Positions 51,151-59,223 of a DNA stretch of 64,000 nucleotides are shown here, one piece after another. The translations under genes and the position numbers were made by a program. A model generated the notes under the pieces. That model saw only the letters and a program-made list of their open reading frames with translations. It was not told the origin of the DNA and ran no database searches. Each line of letters begins with the position of its first letter. Position 1 is the first letter of the stretch. The DNA comes from CAZRQL01 sp964602415 (GTDB lineage Bacteria > Bacteroidota > Bacteroidia > Cytophagales > Flammeovirgaceae), in the NCBI GenBank assembly GCA_964602415.1, contig CAZRQL010000006.1, forward strand, positions 51,339-115,338. Reading direction: 5' to 3'.

Positions 51151-51698
51151 AAATTTCGCGTGCACCTTTGGAAGGACTCTGGTTGATAGAGCCAACAATA
51201 TTTCAGGACGAAAGAGGAATTTTTTATGAAAGTTTTAGGTTGGATGTGTTTAGGGAAAGTACCGGACTTTCACAAATCAATTTTGTGCAGGATAACCACT
51301 CCACCTCCAAACGCGGGGTCATCAGAGGCCTACACTTTCAGTTTCCTCCGCAAGGAATGTCTAAATTAGTGCGGTGCACGAATGGTTCGATTTTGGACGT
51401 GGCCATTGACCTGCGGAAAAACTCTCCGACCTACGGGCAACACTTCGCCATAGAGTTGAACTCAACAAACAACTTGCAACTATTTGTACCTGTGGGATTT
51501 GGGCATGGGTTTATAGCTCTTAGTGATTGTGAAGTCATCTATAAATGCGATAATTTTTATCACCAACCCCATGATAGCGGTATTCAGTTCGATGACCCTG
51601 AGTTGGGCATTGATTTGATATTTGAGCCGCAGGAAAGAATTTTCTCAAATAAAGATAAAAACTTGGTTCGCCTTCGTGATTTTGTGAGTCCGTTTTAA
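51147..51698 (+). CDS. rfbC: dTDP-4-dehydrorhamnose 3,5-epimerase
   Basis: A 183-residue cupin epimerase of dTDP-rhamnose synthesis, the normal length. It has FQDERGIFYESFR, FVQDNHSTSKRGVIRGLHFQFPPQ (catalytic-His region), the DVAIDLRKNSPTYG segment and FVPVGFGHGFIALSD, then YKCDNFYHQPHDSGIQFDDPELGI. It is coupled to rfbA by a 4-base overlap. Confidence 0.97.
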   Translation: MKISRAPLEGLWLIEPTIFQDERGIFYESFRLDVFRESTGLSQINFVQDNHSTSKRGVIRGLHFQFPPQGMSKLVRCTNGSILDVAIDLRKNSPTYGQHFAIELNSTNNLQLFVPVGFGHGFIALSDCEVIYKCDNFYHQPHDSGIQFDDPELGIDLIFEPQERIFSNKDKNLVRLRDFVSPF

Positions 51699-51699
51699 G

Positions 51700-51732
51700 T
51701 TTGTGTCAAATTGTCATATTTTGATACATTTG
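51700..51732 (+). promoter_or_regulatory. promoter TTTG-N21-TACATTTG
   Basis: -33 TTTG (51700-51703) and exact -7 TACATTTG (51725-51732), 21-base spacer. The -7 box ends only 4 bases before the ATG at 51737, so the mRNA would be leaderless or nearly so. Confidence 0.5.
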
Positions 51733-51736
51733 CAGG

Positions 51737-53011
51737 ATGAACGATGATATAATTGCGGTCAAAAATAGGTTTGGGATTGTGGGCAACTCTCCCAAACTCA
51801 TTGCTTCTATCCAAGCTGCTTTGGTGGCTGCAAGTACGGATATGAGCGTATTAATATTGGGAGAGAGCGGCACAGGCAAAGAGTCCTTTTCCAAAATCAT
51901 ACACCAACTCAGCGTACGCAAACACAAGTCTTTTTTCGCCGTAAACTGTGGTGCTATACCGGAAGGAACCATCAACTCAGAACTTTTTGGCCACGAAAAA
52001 GGCTCATTTACAGGGGCAACCGAAGCAAGAAAGGGCTATTTTGAGTATGCCAACGGAGGGACTATTTTTCTTGATGAGATAGGGGACACTCCTCTGGAGA
52101 CCCAAGTGCGACTCCTCAGAGTGCTGGAAAACAAAGAGTTTGTCAAAGTAGGCTCTAACTCGGTACAAAAAACAGATGTACGCATTGTGGCCGCAACCAA
52201 CGCCGATTTGCTGGCAAAAGTAGAGCAAAAAAAATTTAGAGAAGATTTATATTATCGGTTGTCGGCCTTTCCTATCCAAATACCGCCTCTTAGAGACAGA
52301 GGAAGCGATATTGAGCTTTTATTTAGAAAATTTACCACCGACTACGCCGAGCGCAACCTCATCAGGCCACTTATCCTTTCAGAAGAAGCCAAACAAGTCC
52401 TGTTTTCTTATAGGTTTCCGGGCAATATCAGAGAGCTAAAAAACTTGGCCGAGAGAATGACGGTCATGGAAGAAAGCCGTTTGGTAAGTAAAGAAACCCT
52501 GCTCAAGTACCTACCCAACCCTCAAAATCAAAACCAACGCCTTATTTCTTTGCCGGTAGCCCAACAGAGCCATGAGAGCTTTTCTGAAAGGGAACTTCTT
52601 TACAAAATTCTGTTTGATATGCGCAAGGAAGTAGAAGAGCTGAAAAGAGATACATCTGAGATGAAAAAAATGCTCTATTCTCTGCTCAACAACTCCGATG
52701 AAGCCATCAGAGAGCAAATTCTAAAGACCTCCGAACAGTTTTTTGCCACTAACGAACCCGGTTACCCGACTTATGGCTCCCAACAAGCCGATTTGCATAA
52801 CAAGGTGCCTATGCTGCCTGCCGTAAACAATAAAACCGAAGACATCACCGCAGAAATTGAAGATGAACACCTCTCGCTGGAGAAAAAAGAAATTGAGATG
52901 ATTGTGCAGGCACTGAAAAAGCACAACCAAAATCGGAAAAAAGCCGCCAAAGAGCTTGGTATATCGGAAAGAACGCTTTACCGCAAAATCAAGACTTTAG
53001 GTTCTGTATAA
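51737..53011 (+). CDS. sigma-54-dependent transcriptional activator without receiver domain
   Basis: A 424-residue enhancer-binding protein. AAA+ core with Walker A GESGTGKES (42-50), the sigma-54 contact loop GSFTGAT (89-95, family consensus GAFTGA) and Walker B TIFLDE (109-114). It has an arginine-finger region and a Fis-type HTH at the C-terminus (about 385-420, HNQNRKKAAKELGISERTLYRKIK). Between them lies an unusual ~110-residue linker (about 265-375) with a coiled-coil-like segment. No N-terminal receiver or PAS domain, so its input is unclear; the AAA core begins at residue 14. Probably monocistronic from the promoter just upstream. Confidence 0.92.
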   Translation: MNDDIIAVKNRFGIVGNSPKLIASIQAALVAASTDMSVLILGESGTGKESFSKIIHQLSVRKHKSFFAVNCGAIPEGTINSELFGHEKGSFTGATEARKGYFEYANGGTIFLDEIGDTPLETQVRLLRVLENKEFVKVGSNSVQKTDVRIVAATNADLLAKVEQKKFREDLYYRLSAFPIQIPPLRDRGSDIELLFRKFTTDYAERNLIRPLILSEEAKQVLFSYRFPGNIRELKNLAERMTVMEESRLVSKETLLKYLPNPQNQNQRLISLPVAQQSHESFSERELLYKILFDMRKEVEELKRDTSEMKKMLYSLLNNSDEAIREQILKTSEQFFATNEPGYPTYGSQQADLHNKVPMLPAVNNKTEDITAEIEDEHLSLEKKEIEMIVQALKKHNQNRKKAAKELGISERTLYRKIKTLGSV

Positions 53012-53079
53012 TTTTTTAGAAAAACTTTTTTACTGCGAAAAATTCGCGGTACATTTACTCTAAAATCGGCAGTTTTATT

Positions 53080-55656
53080 GTGTACAAATTATTGTCCATA
53101 CTGTTATTGACCTGCTATGTGGCTAAGGCGCAACAAATAATCCTATTTGCTGAAAAGCCTACCGTCATCATAGGAGATCGGGTTTCCGTTTTAACAGATT
53201 CGGAAGATAGTGTTGATATTGACAATTTAATCAATAACAGAGGGCTGTATAGCTTTAAAGCTAACAACACACAGGTTATTAATTTTGGGCTTACCGATGA
53301 GTCTATCTGGATAAAATTTGAACTCTACTCAACGGCAACAGCGCAGTGGTACTTAGAAATAGCCAATCCCATGCTCGAAGAGATTGAGGTACACCAAGTG
53401 CAGAACAGCTCGATTTTGGAGTACCGTAAAATTGGATTTTTAATTCCATTTTCTCAACGAGTCATCAAATACCGAAATCCCATCGTTCCCTTTTTTCTTT
53501 CCGAAGGAGAAAGTCGGACTTTTTATATCAAAGTTAAATCTTCAACACCGCTCTCTGTCCCCTTGCGAATAGGATCAGATAAAGCAATCATCAATAGCAT
53601 TCACCAATCGGACATTCTTTACACTTTTGGGTTTGGAGCTATTTTAATGATGCTCATTTACAATTTTTTGATTTATCTGGCTACCAAAAACCAATCCTAT
53701 CTACTGTATTGTTTCTTTCTGGTATCGAGTGTCTTGCTCAACGGACATTATTTGGGTGTTAATTTTGAAATCCTTTGGCCTAATTTCCCAATCATAAATT
53801 ATTATGGAAATATTTGGTTTCCGGCTCTGGTTGCGTTTACGATTTTGCCTTTTAGTATAGAGTTCTTGCAATTGAAGTTATACTTCCCTCGCGCCGCTCA
53901 ATGGCTCAATTATTTGCTTATCATACCGATTGTAGGCATCTTATTTTCCTTTTTCGATGAAATGTATCTATCTATTATCACATCAAGAGCCGGTTCAATT
54001 ATTTTTATTTCTATTTTGAGTGTATATGCACTACTGGTTTATAGAAAAGGGTTCTTCCCTGCTCGCGCTTACATGGTAGCTTTTTTTACTTTTTTATTTT
54101 TTATAATTATTTTCATTTTCAGATATAATGATGACTATTTCTACAATCAACTTGGAGCGGCATCGCTCCAAATAGGCTCAATTGCGCAAATGGCATTGCT
54201 TTCCATTGCACTATCTGATAGAATTAATCTGTATAAAAAACAAAACGAAGCGGCAAAAAAAGAAAAAGAACTATTTATTATAGAGCAAAACAGACTTTTG
54301 GAAAGTGAGGTTCTCAAAAGGACTGCACTGTTTGAAGAAGCCAACAAAGATTTGATGAAATCGCAGCAGGTTCTGATGGAAAACGCCACGCTGTTGAGTA
54401 AATCCAATAAATTTCTTGAGGAAACGCAAAAGAAACTCATAGAAAAAGACCAAAGACTCATCGAAGCCCAAAGATTGGCTCGTTTGGCCAGTTACCAAAT
54501 TGACCACTCTACGGGAGAATACCACTTTTCAGAAACCATCTATGATACCTTAGGGTTAGATAGCAGCATAGAATTGAACGATAAAACACTCGAACAAATC
54601 GTATATCCCGAAGATGCCCAAAACCTAAAAGAACAAAGAAACCAAGCTTTACTAAATAAACTTGATTATACCGCAATTTATCGAATTAAGGTTCCCAATA
54701 AAGATTTGCAATGGATTCAAGAAGTAGCACACCCTATTTACGATGAAAAAGGCAATCTCTCTAAAACCAACATCACACTGCAAAACATTACCAAACGAAA
54801 AATCAATGAAGAGAAAATATCGGAGACTTACAGGCTTTTAAAAATCCAAAACGACAATATTACCGATAGCATTCGCTATGCCAAACGCATCCAATCTGCT
54901 ATTTTGCCTGATGAAGCCGAACTGGTAAATTCGTTTGGAGAGGGATTTGTGCTTTACATGCCCAAAGACATAGTCAGCGGAGATTTTTATTGGTTCAAAA
55001 GATACAACCAGCAAGATTCCAAGATTATTTTAGTAGCCGCAGACTGCACAGGCCATGGAGTGCCGGGCGCGCTAATGTCTATCGTGAGCCACAATTTGCT
55101 CAGAGAAGCCATCGAACTGAGAAAAATCCACCAACCCGCGCAGATACTTGAAGATTTGCGACAAGGAATCAGAACCACCCTCAAACAAGGCGAAAACGAA
55201 AACAGGGACGGGCTGGATGCCGCTGTGTGTTTGCTGGATATAGAAAACCGGACGCTTACTTTTTCGGGGAGTTATACACCTATGTACTATTTTCTGCCCG
55301 AAAATCCCCAAATACAGATGATAAAACCAAATAAACTTTCCATTGGAGGCTCACAGATTACTCTCAACCGTGCCTTTGAACAAGTTAGTGTTCCGCTGGT
55401 TGATAAAATGACTATTTACCTATTCTCAGATGGTTACCAAGACCAATTTGGGGAAGACAGCAGGAAAAAGTTTATGGCTCACCGTTTCAGGGCTTTGCTC
55501 TCAGAGATTCATACCAAGCCTCTTAGCACCCAGAAACAAATACTCGAAACGAGAATCAAAAAATGGATGGGCAATCAAAAACAAATTGATGACATTATGG
55601 TCATAGGGGTAAAAATTAATTTTAATATTTTAGATTACATTAATCCAAAAAGCTAA
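53080..55656 (+). CDS. 7TMR-DISM / PAS / SpoIIE-type phosphatase receptor
   Basis: An 858-residue receptor. GTG start; signal peptide MYKLLSILLLTCYVAKAQ; 7TMR-DISM extracellular domain (about 25-170) and seven membrane helices (about 178-390). A coiled coil (about 395-470) with tandem 'KDLMKSQQVL', a PAS domain (about 470-590, with NITKRKINEEK at its end), the helix NITDSIRYAKRIQSAILPDE and a SpoIIE PP2C domain to the end. The SpoIIE motifs are VSGDFYWFKRY, DCTGHGVPGALMS and DDIMVIGVKI. Third SpoIIE protein here; the PAS domain gives a second sensory input. Confidence 0.92.
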   Translation: MYKLLSILLLTCYVAKAQQIILFAEKPTVIIGDRVSVLTDSEDSVDIDNLINNRGLYSFKANNTQVINFGLTDESIWIKFELYSTATAQWYLEIANPMLEEIEVHQVQNSSILEYRKIGFLIPFSQRVIKYRNPIVPFFLSEGESRTFYIKVKSSTPLSVPLRIGSDKAIINSIHQSDILYTFGFGAILMMLIYNFLIYLATKNQSYLLYCFFLVSSVLLNGHYLGVNFEILWPNFPIINYYGNIWFPALVAFTILPFSIEFLQLKLYFPRAAQWLNYLLIIPIVGILFSFFDEMYLSIITSRAGSIIFISILSVYALLVYRKGFFPARAYMVAFFTFLFFIIIFIFRYNDDYFYNQLGAASLQIGSIAQMALLSIALSDRINLYKKQNEAAKKEKELFIIEQNRLLESEVLKRTALFEEANKDLMKSQQVLMENATLLSKSNKFLEETQKKLIEKDQRLIEAQRLARLASYQIDHSTGEYHFSETIYDTLGLDSSIELNDKTLEQIVYPEDAQNLKEQRNQALLNKLDYTAIYRIKVPNKDLQWIQEVAHPIYDEKGNLSKTNITLQNITKRKINEEKISETYRLLKIQNDNITDSIRYAKRIQSAILPDEAELVNSFGEGFVLYMPKDIVSGDFYWFKRYNQQDSKIILVAADCTGHGVPGALMSIVSHNLLREAIELRKIHQPAQILEDLRQGIRTTLKQGENENRDGLDAAVCLLDIENRTLTFSGSYTPMYYFLPENPQIQMIKPNKLSIGGSQITLNRAFEQVSVPLVDKMTIYLFSDGYQDQFGEDSRKKFMAHRFRALLSEIHTKPLSTQKQILETRIKKWMGNQKQIDDIMVIGVKINFNILDYINPKS

Positions 55657-55777
55657 TGTTGCTTGAATCTAAAAACACGGATTGCACAATAGATATTTTT
55701 TTAATGCTTAATCTGACTCTTCCTAAAAAATTAAAGTCCTAAATACTGCTTTTATCTATTCTAATGAATCATTGGGG

Positions 55778-57484
55778 TTAAAACGTCATCCTTATCAGAA
55801 AACCCGCACCAAGGACTACCACCAAGCAAACCACAGCCGCCAACCAAAAACCAAACATCAAATAACCTATCAAAAAAAGCAATCCATAGCCCAAAGCGAT
55901 GGCACAAAGCCACTGGATCAACAAGGTATAAATCGGCGGGTCGGGGCTTTGATGCGAACTGACAGACTTCCAAAAACCGCGAGGGCGAACCTTTTCGCAA
56001 AATCGCCGCAAAAGTTCAGGGTTTTCAGGGGCAGTCAAAAATGTAACTACCAGCACCACCAGCACAGAAAACCCGGTGGTCAGGGCAAAACCAAGTGCAT
56101 CGGAAAAGGATTGAGTTAAGTAAACCCCAACAAGAGGAGCAATAATAGCCGTTATCTCACTCCATGCGTTGATTCTCCACCAATACCAACGGGCTATGAG
56201 CACAAACCCAACACCTGCGCTGGATTTGAGCAAAAAAACCCAAGCTCCGCTTACCGACTCCAGTTGAGTAGTAACCAAAAAGGAGACCAACATCAACAAA
56301 ACCGTAGCCCAACGGGATACATTTATGATTTGGCTTTCAGTGGCTTTTGGCATAAAGAAACGTTTGTAAAAGTCGTTTACCAGATAACTCGCCCCCCAGT
56401 TGAGTTGGGTAGAAATGGTGCTCATGTAGGCTGCCAAAAATGCCGCCAACATCAACCCCCGAAGCCCCGAAGGCAAATAATCCCGCATGGCCAAGACGTA
56501 CCCTTCGCCTGCTTGCTGCGGTGGCAAGTTGGGATACAATACGGGAACACACAAAGCAACCAATATCCAAGGCCAAGGCCGCAGCGCGTAATGGGCTATC
56601 TGAAAAAACAACACGGCTTTGAAGGCATCTTTTTCGGTTTTGGTGCTCATCATGCGCTGGGCAATATAACCGCCGCCACCGGGCTCTGCCCCCGGATACC
56701 AACTCGCCCACCATTGCAAAGTGATAAAAGACAAAAACACCCCCACCGATATGCTCAATGCCTCCGCCCCCTGCCCTATCGTAGGAAAAAAATCTAATTT
56801 GGCAGCAGGAATTTGGGCAATCAAGCCCTCAATGCCCCCTATTGTTTCAGTATTCAAAACATTGTAAGCCAAAATGATACACCCCGTCATGGCGACCAAA
56901 AACTGAACAGCATCCGTGAGCACCACCCCTGCCAATCCCGAAAGTGCCGAATACAAGGCCACCAACACCATAGCCGCAAACAACAATCCATACAAAAATA
57001 CCACATCAGTAACGCCACTAAAAACAGCTATGAGCTTGAGCAAAGCCAAATTGACCCACCCAATGACCAACGCATTCATCAAAAGCCCCAAATAAACAGC
57101 CTTGAAGCCCCTAAGTAGCGCGGCCTTATCACCTGAATAACGAAGTTCTGTCAGCTCAATATCTGTGAGTACCCCTGAGCGCAACCAAAGGCGTGCAAAA
57201 AAGAAAGCCGTGAGCATACCGCCTGCCAGCATATTCCACCAAAGCCAGTTGCCGGATATGCCATATTTGTAAACCAACTCCGTAACGGCCAGGGGAGTGT
57301 CTGCCGCAAAAGTCGTAGCCACCATAGAAAGCCCGGCCATCCACCATGTCAAGGATTTACCCGCCAAAAAGTAGCCCACCAAACCGCCCTCAGCAGACCG
57401 CTTCGACTGGCTCAATCCCACCACCAAAAACAACACCATCAATGCCGCAGCTACCCAAATATCCCCTGTTGAAATAAACTTCAT
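55778..57484 (-). CDS. sodium:solute symporter family protein
   Basis: A 568-residue transporter with 13 or 14 membrane helices. SSS family features: VVGLSQSKRSAEGGLVGYFLAGKSLTWWMAGLSMVATTFAADTPLAV near the start (Na+-binding region), and LMLAAFLAAYMSTISTQLNWGASYLVNDFYKRF in the middle, the family signature. The solute cannot be predicted; similar Bacteroidota proteins are annotated as general Na+:solute symporters. ATG at 57484 chosen; the frame is open to 57535 but overlaps the terminator. Convergent with the SpoIIE gene (121-base gap, no hairpin seen). Confidence 0.92.
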   Translation of the reverse strand: MKFISTGDIWVAAALMVLFLVVGLSQSKRSAEGGLVGYFLAGKSLTWWMAGLSMVATTFAADTPLAVTELVYKYGISGNWLWWNMLAGGMLTAFFFARLWLRSGVLTDIELTELRYSGDKAALLRGFKAVYLGLLMNALVIGWVNLALLKLIAVFSGVTDVVFLYGLLFAAMVLVALYSALSGLAGVVLTDAVQFLVAMTGCIILAYNVLNTETIGGIEGLIAQIPAAKLDFFPTIGQGAEALSISVGVFLSFITLQWWASWYPGAEPGGGGYIAQRMMSTKTEKDAFKAVLFFQIAHYALRPWPWILVALCVPVLYPNLPPQQAGEGYVLAMRDYLPSGLRGLMLAAFLAAYMSTISTQLNWGASYLVNDFYKRFFMPKATESQIINVSRWATVLLMLVSFLVTTQLESVSGAWVFLLKSSAGVGFVLIARWYWWRINAWSEITAIIAPLVGVYLTQSFSDALGFALTTGFSVLVVLVVTFLTAPENPELLRRFCEKVRPRGFWKSVSSHQSPDPPIYTLLIQWLCAIALGYGLLFLIGYLMFGFWLAAVVCLVVVLGAGFLIRMTF

Positions 57485-57513
57485 AGAGCCAAAATAGCAA
57501 GTTTTTGTACAAA

Positions 57514-57546
57514 TAAAAAACCCGCGTCTTTGCAAACGCGGGTTTC
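57514..57546 (-). terminator. Rho-independent terminator of the HYR/PorP-OmpA operon
   Basis: A 9-bp GC-rich stem (AAACCCGCG/CGCGGGTTT, 57518-57526 with 57537-57545) followed on the minus strand by a T-tract (TTTTTTATTT). It lies 20 bases past the PorP-OmpA stop. Confidence 0.88.
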
Positions 57547-57565
57547 AAAAGGAAAAATCTAAAAC

Positions 57566-59164
57566 CTACTTTTGAGAGGTTATGAACTCAACACGACGGT
57601 TGAGGCGGCGGTTCATTTCACTGGTGTTGGGGGCAAATGGATTGTTTACGCCTTCGCCACGAGTGGTAATGCGACTGGCTTCGACACCATTGTCAACGAG
57701 ATACTTCTTGACTGCCTCAGCGCGCTCAAATGAGAGGCGGCGGTTCCCTTCTTGCTCACCGATGTCACAAGAGTGCCCCACCAGTTCAAGTTTGAACGTT
57801 GGGTTGTCTTTCATGCCCTTGATCACATCAGCCAAAATCTGGCGAGACTCAAAAGAAAGGGATTTGCTACCCAATTCAAAACGGATGTTGCGTTTGAAGA
57901 AGTTGCGCTCCATACGAATCATGCGATCGTTGTAGGCATCAATTCTCTTGTCAACTTCGCTGAGTTTTGAGTTTACGATGTCGTTGGTTTCTTTCTTAAT
58001 TTGCTCACTGAGTTCTTTTTTGACGTTTTCAGTTACTGTTCTGGTGAGTTCAGTTTTGAGAGCAGAATCTCTTTTGGCAAGTTGTTGCTCAAGATTGGCT
58101 TTGAATGCAGAATCGGCAGCAGCCTGTTTTTTCTTGTCTTCTTCTGAAGCAGCCATTGGGCCTTCCTCAGATTCTAAACCATCTTTAGGTCCTTTCTTGT
58201 GAGGGATTTTGAAGCCCAAAGTCAATTCCAAAATACCATTGTTGGTAAAGGTATTGGTGGCTTTTGACATTGGCAAATCAAAACTCAGAGCCGCCACCAA
58301 ATTTTGGTTTTCAACTTCCAAAGAGAAAGCCGCTACGTTGTTTGTGTTGTACCATATACCGACAGAAACATCAGTGGCTTTGCCATTAGGCTGAACGGGC
58401 ATGTGATGGCGCAACCAAGTGCCTATGTTGGCGTGTGTTTTGCCTGAAAAATTAACCACACGAGCGTTGGGAACCAATGAGAATTGGTTTGTCTTTACCA
58501 CACGCACACCAGCCATCCCTACCAAACGGCGGGCAACAACTGTTGGATTAGCGGAGAAAAACTTTAACTCAGGCTGGTTCAAATTGAACCCTGACACACC
58601 TACAAACACTCTTTGACGGTATCTCTCATCGGGCATGTACCACATCAGACCACCACCGGCGGTGATATAAGAAGCCACATCGCCGCTGAGTTTTTCGCCT
58701 GTTGGTGCGTTGGGGTTAAATACACCATTGATCCATTGGGCATCGGTAGATTTTCCTGCCAAGTCAATTCGGCTCTGCATGTATCCACCCTGTAATCCAA
58801 TACCCAATACGCTGCGGCTTCCCGTGGCGATATTGTAAGCACCCGCCAAAAGAGCACCTGAATTGATAAGTCCTTTGGCCATATCATCACGAAGTACTGT
58901 GAGTCCCAAACCGGCTACTCGACGGCCATTGGCGTAGAAAGGCATAGCAAAAGTACCCATCGGGGTAGAAAGATTGTCTCCTTCGATACGTTGAGAACGA
59001 TAGTTTACAAAAGCGCGGTACGAGTTGTAACTGCCAACCATTGCGGGGTTGGTGAAAAGAGGCGTATTGTGGTACTGGGTAAACGAGAGATCCTGAGCGT
59101 TAGCAATTCCCAGAGTTGCCACAAAGACAAGCAAAAGGGAGAGGGTTTTGAATATGTTCTTCAT
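57566..59164 (-). CDS. PorP/SprF - OmpA fusion, type IX secretion outer-membrane protein
   Basis: A 532-residue outer-membrane protein. Signal peptide MKNIFKTLSLLLVFVATLGIANA, then the PorP/SprF opening motif QDLSFTQYHNTPLFTNPAMVG and a barrel to about residue 330. A linker of about 75 residues is rich in Lys, Glu and Ala and looks helical. An OmpA-like domain follows (about 415-530) with the peptidoglycan-binding residues in ELVGHSCDIGEQEGNRRLSFERAEAV and a complete NRRLNRRVEFI end. Single-domain PorP/SprF proteins lack the OmpA part. It lies directly downstream of the HYR surface protein, as SprF lies near SprB in Flavobacterium, and probably delivers or anchors it. ATG at 59164. Confidence 0.92.
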   Translation of the reverse strand: MKNIFKTLSLLLVFVATLGIANAQDLSFTQYHNTPLFTNPAMVGSYNSYRAFVNYRSQRIEGDNLSTPMGTFAMPFYANGRRVAGLGLTVLRDDMAKGLINSGALLAGAYNIATGSRSVLGIGLQGGYMQSRIDLAGKSTDAQWINGVFNPNAPTGEKLSGDVASYITAGGGLMWYMPDERYRQRVFVGVSGFNLNQPELKFFSANPTVVARRLVGMAGVRVVKTNQFSLVPNARVVNFSGKTHANIGTWLRHHMPVQPNGKATDVSVGIWYNTNNVAAFSLEVENQNLVAALSFDLPMSKATNTFTNNGILELTLGFKIPHKKGPKDGLESEEGPMAASEEDKKKQAAADSAFKANLEQQLAKRDSALKTELTRTVTENVKKELSEQIKKETNDIVNSKLSEVDKRIDAYNDRMIRMERNFFKRNIRFELGSKSLSFESRQILADVIKGMKDNPTFKLELVGHSCDIGEQEGNRRLSFERAEAVKKYLVDNGVEASRITTRGEGVNNPFAPNTSEMNRRLNRRVEFITSQK

Positions 59165-59189
59165 ATTTTTTTGTTTTTGAAGTTTAAAT

Positions 59190-59214
59190 AACCCGCCCGA
59201 CAAGCAGGCGGGTT
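59190..59214 (-). other. inverted repeat between the HYR and PorP-OmpA genes
   Basis: An 8-bp perfect stem (59190-59197 with 59207-59214, core CCCGCC/GGCGGG) 10 bases after the HYR stop. The downstream run on the minus strand is not a clear T-tract, so it may be an attenuator or mRNA stabiliser rather than a full terminator. Confidence 0.45.
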
Positions 59215-59223
59215 GGTTTTAAT

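Noticed and set aside
55657..55777. terminator between the convergent SpoIIE and symporter genes
   Set aside because: No inverted repeat followed by a T-tract could be found in the 121 bases.
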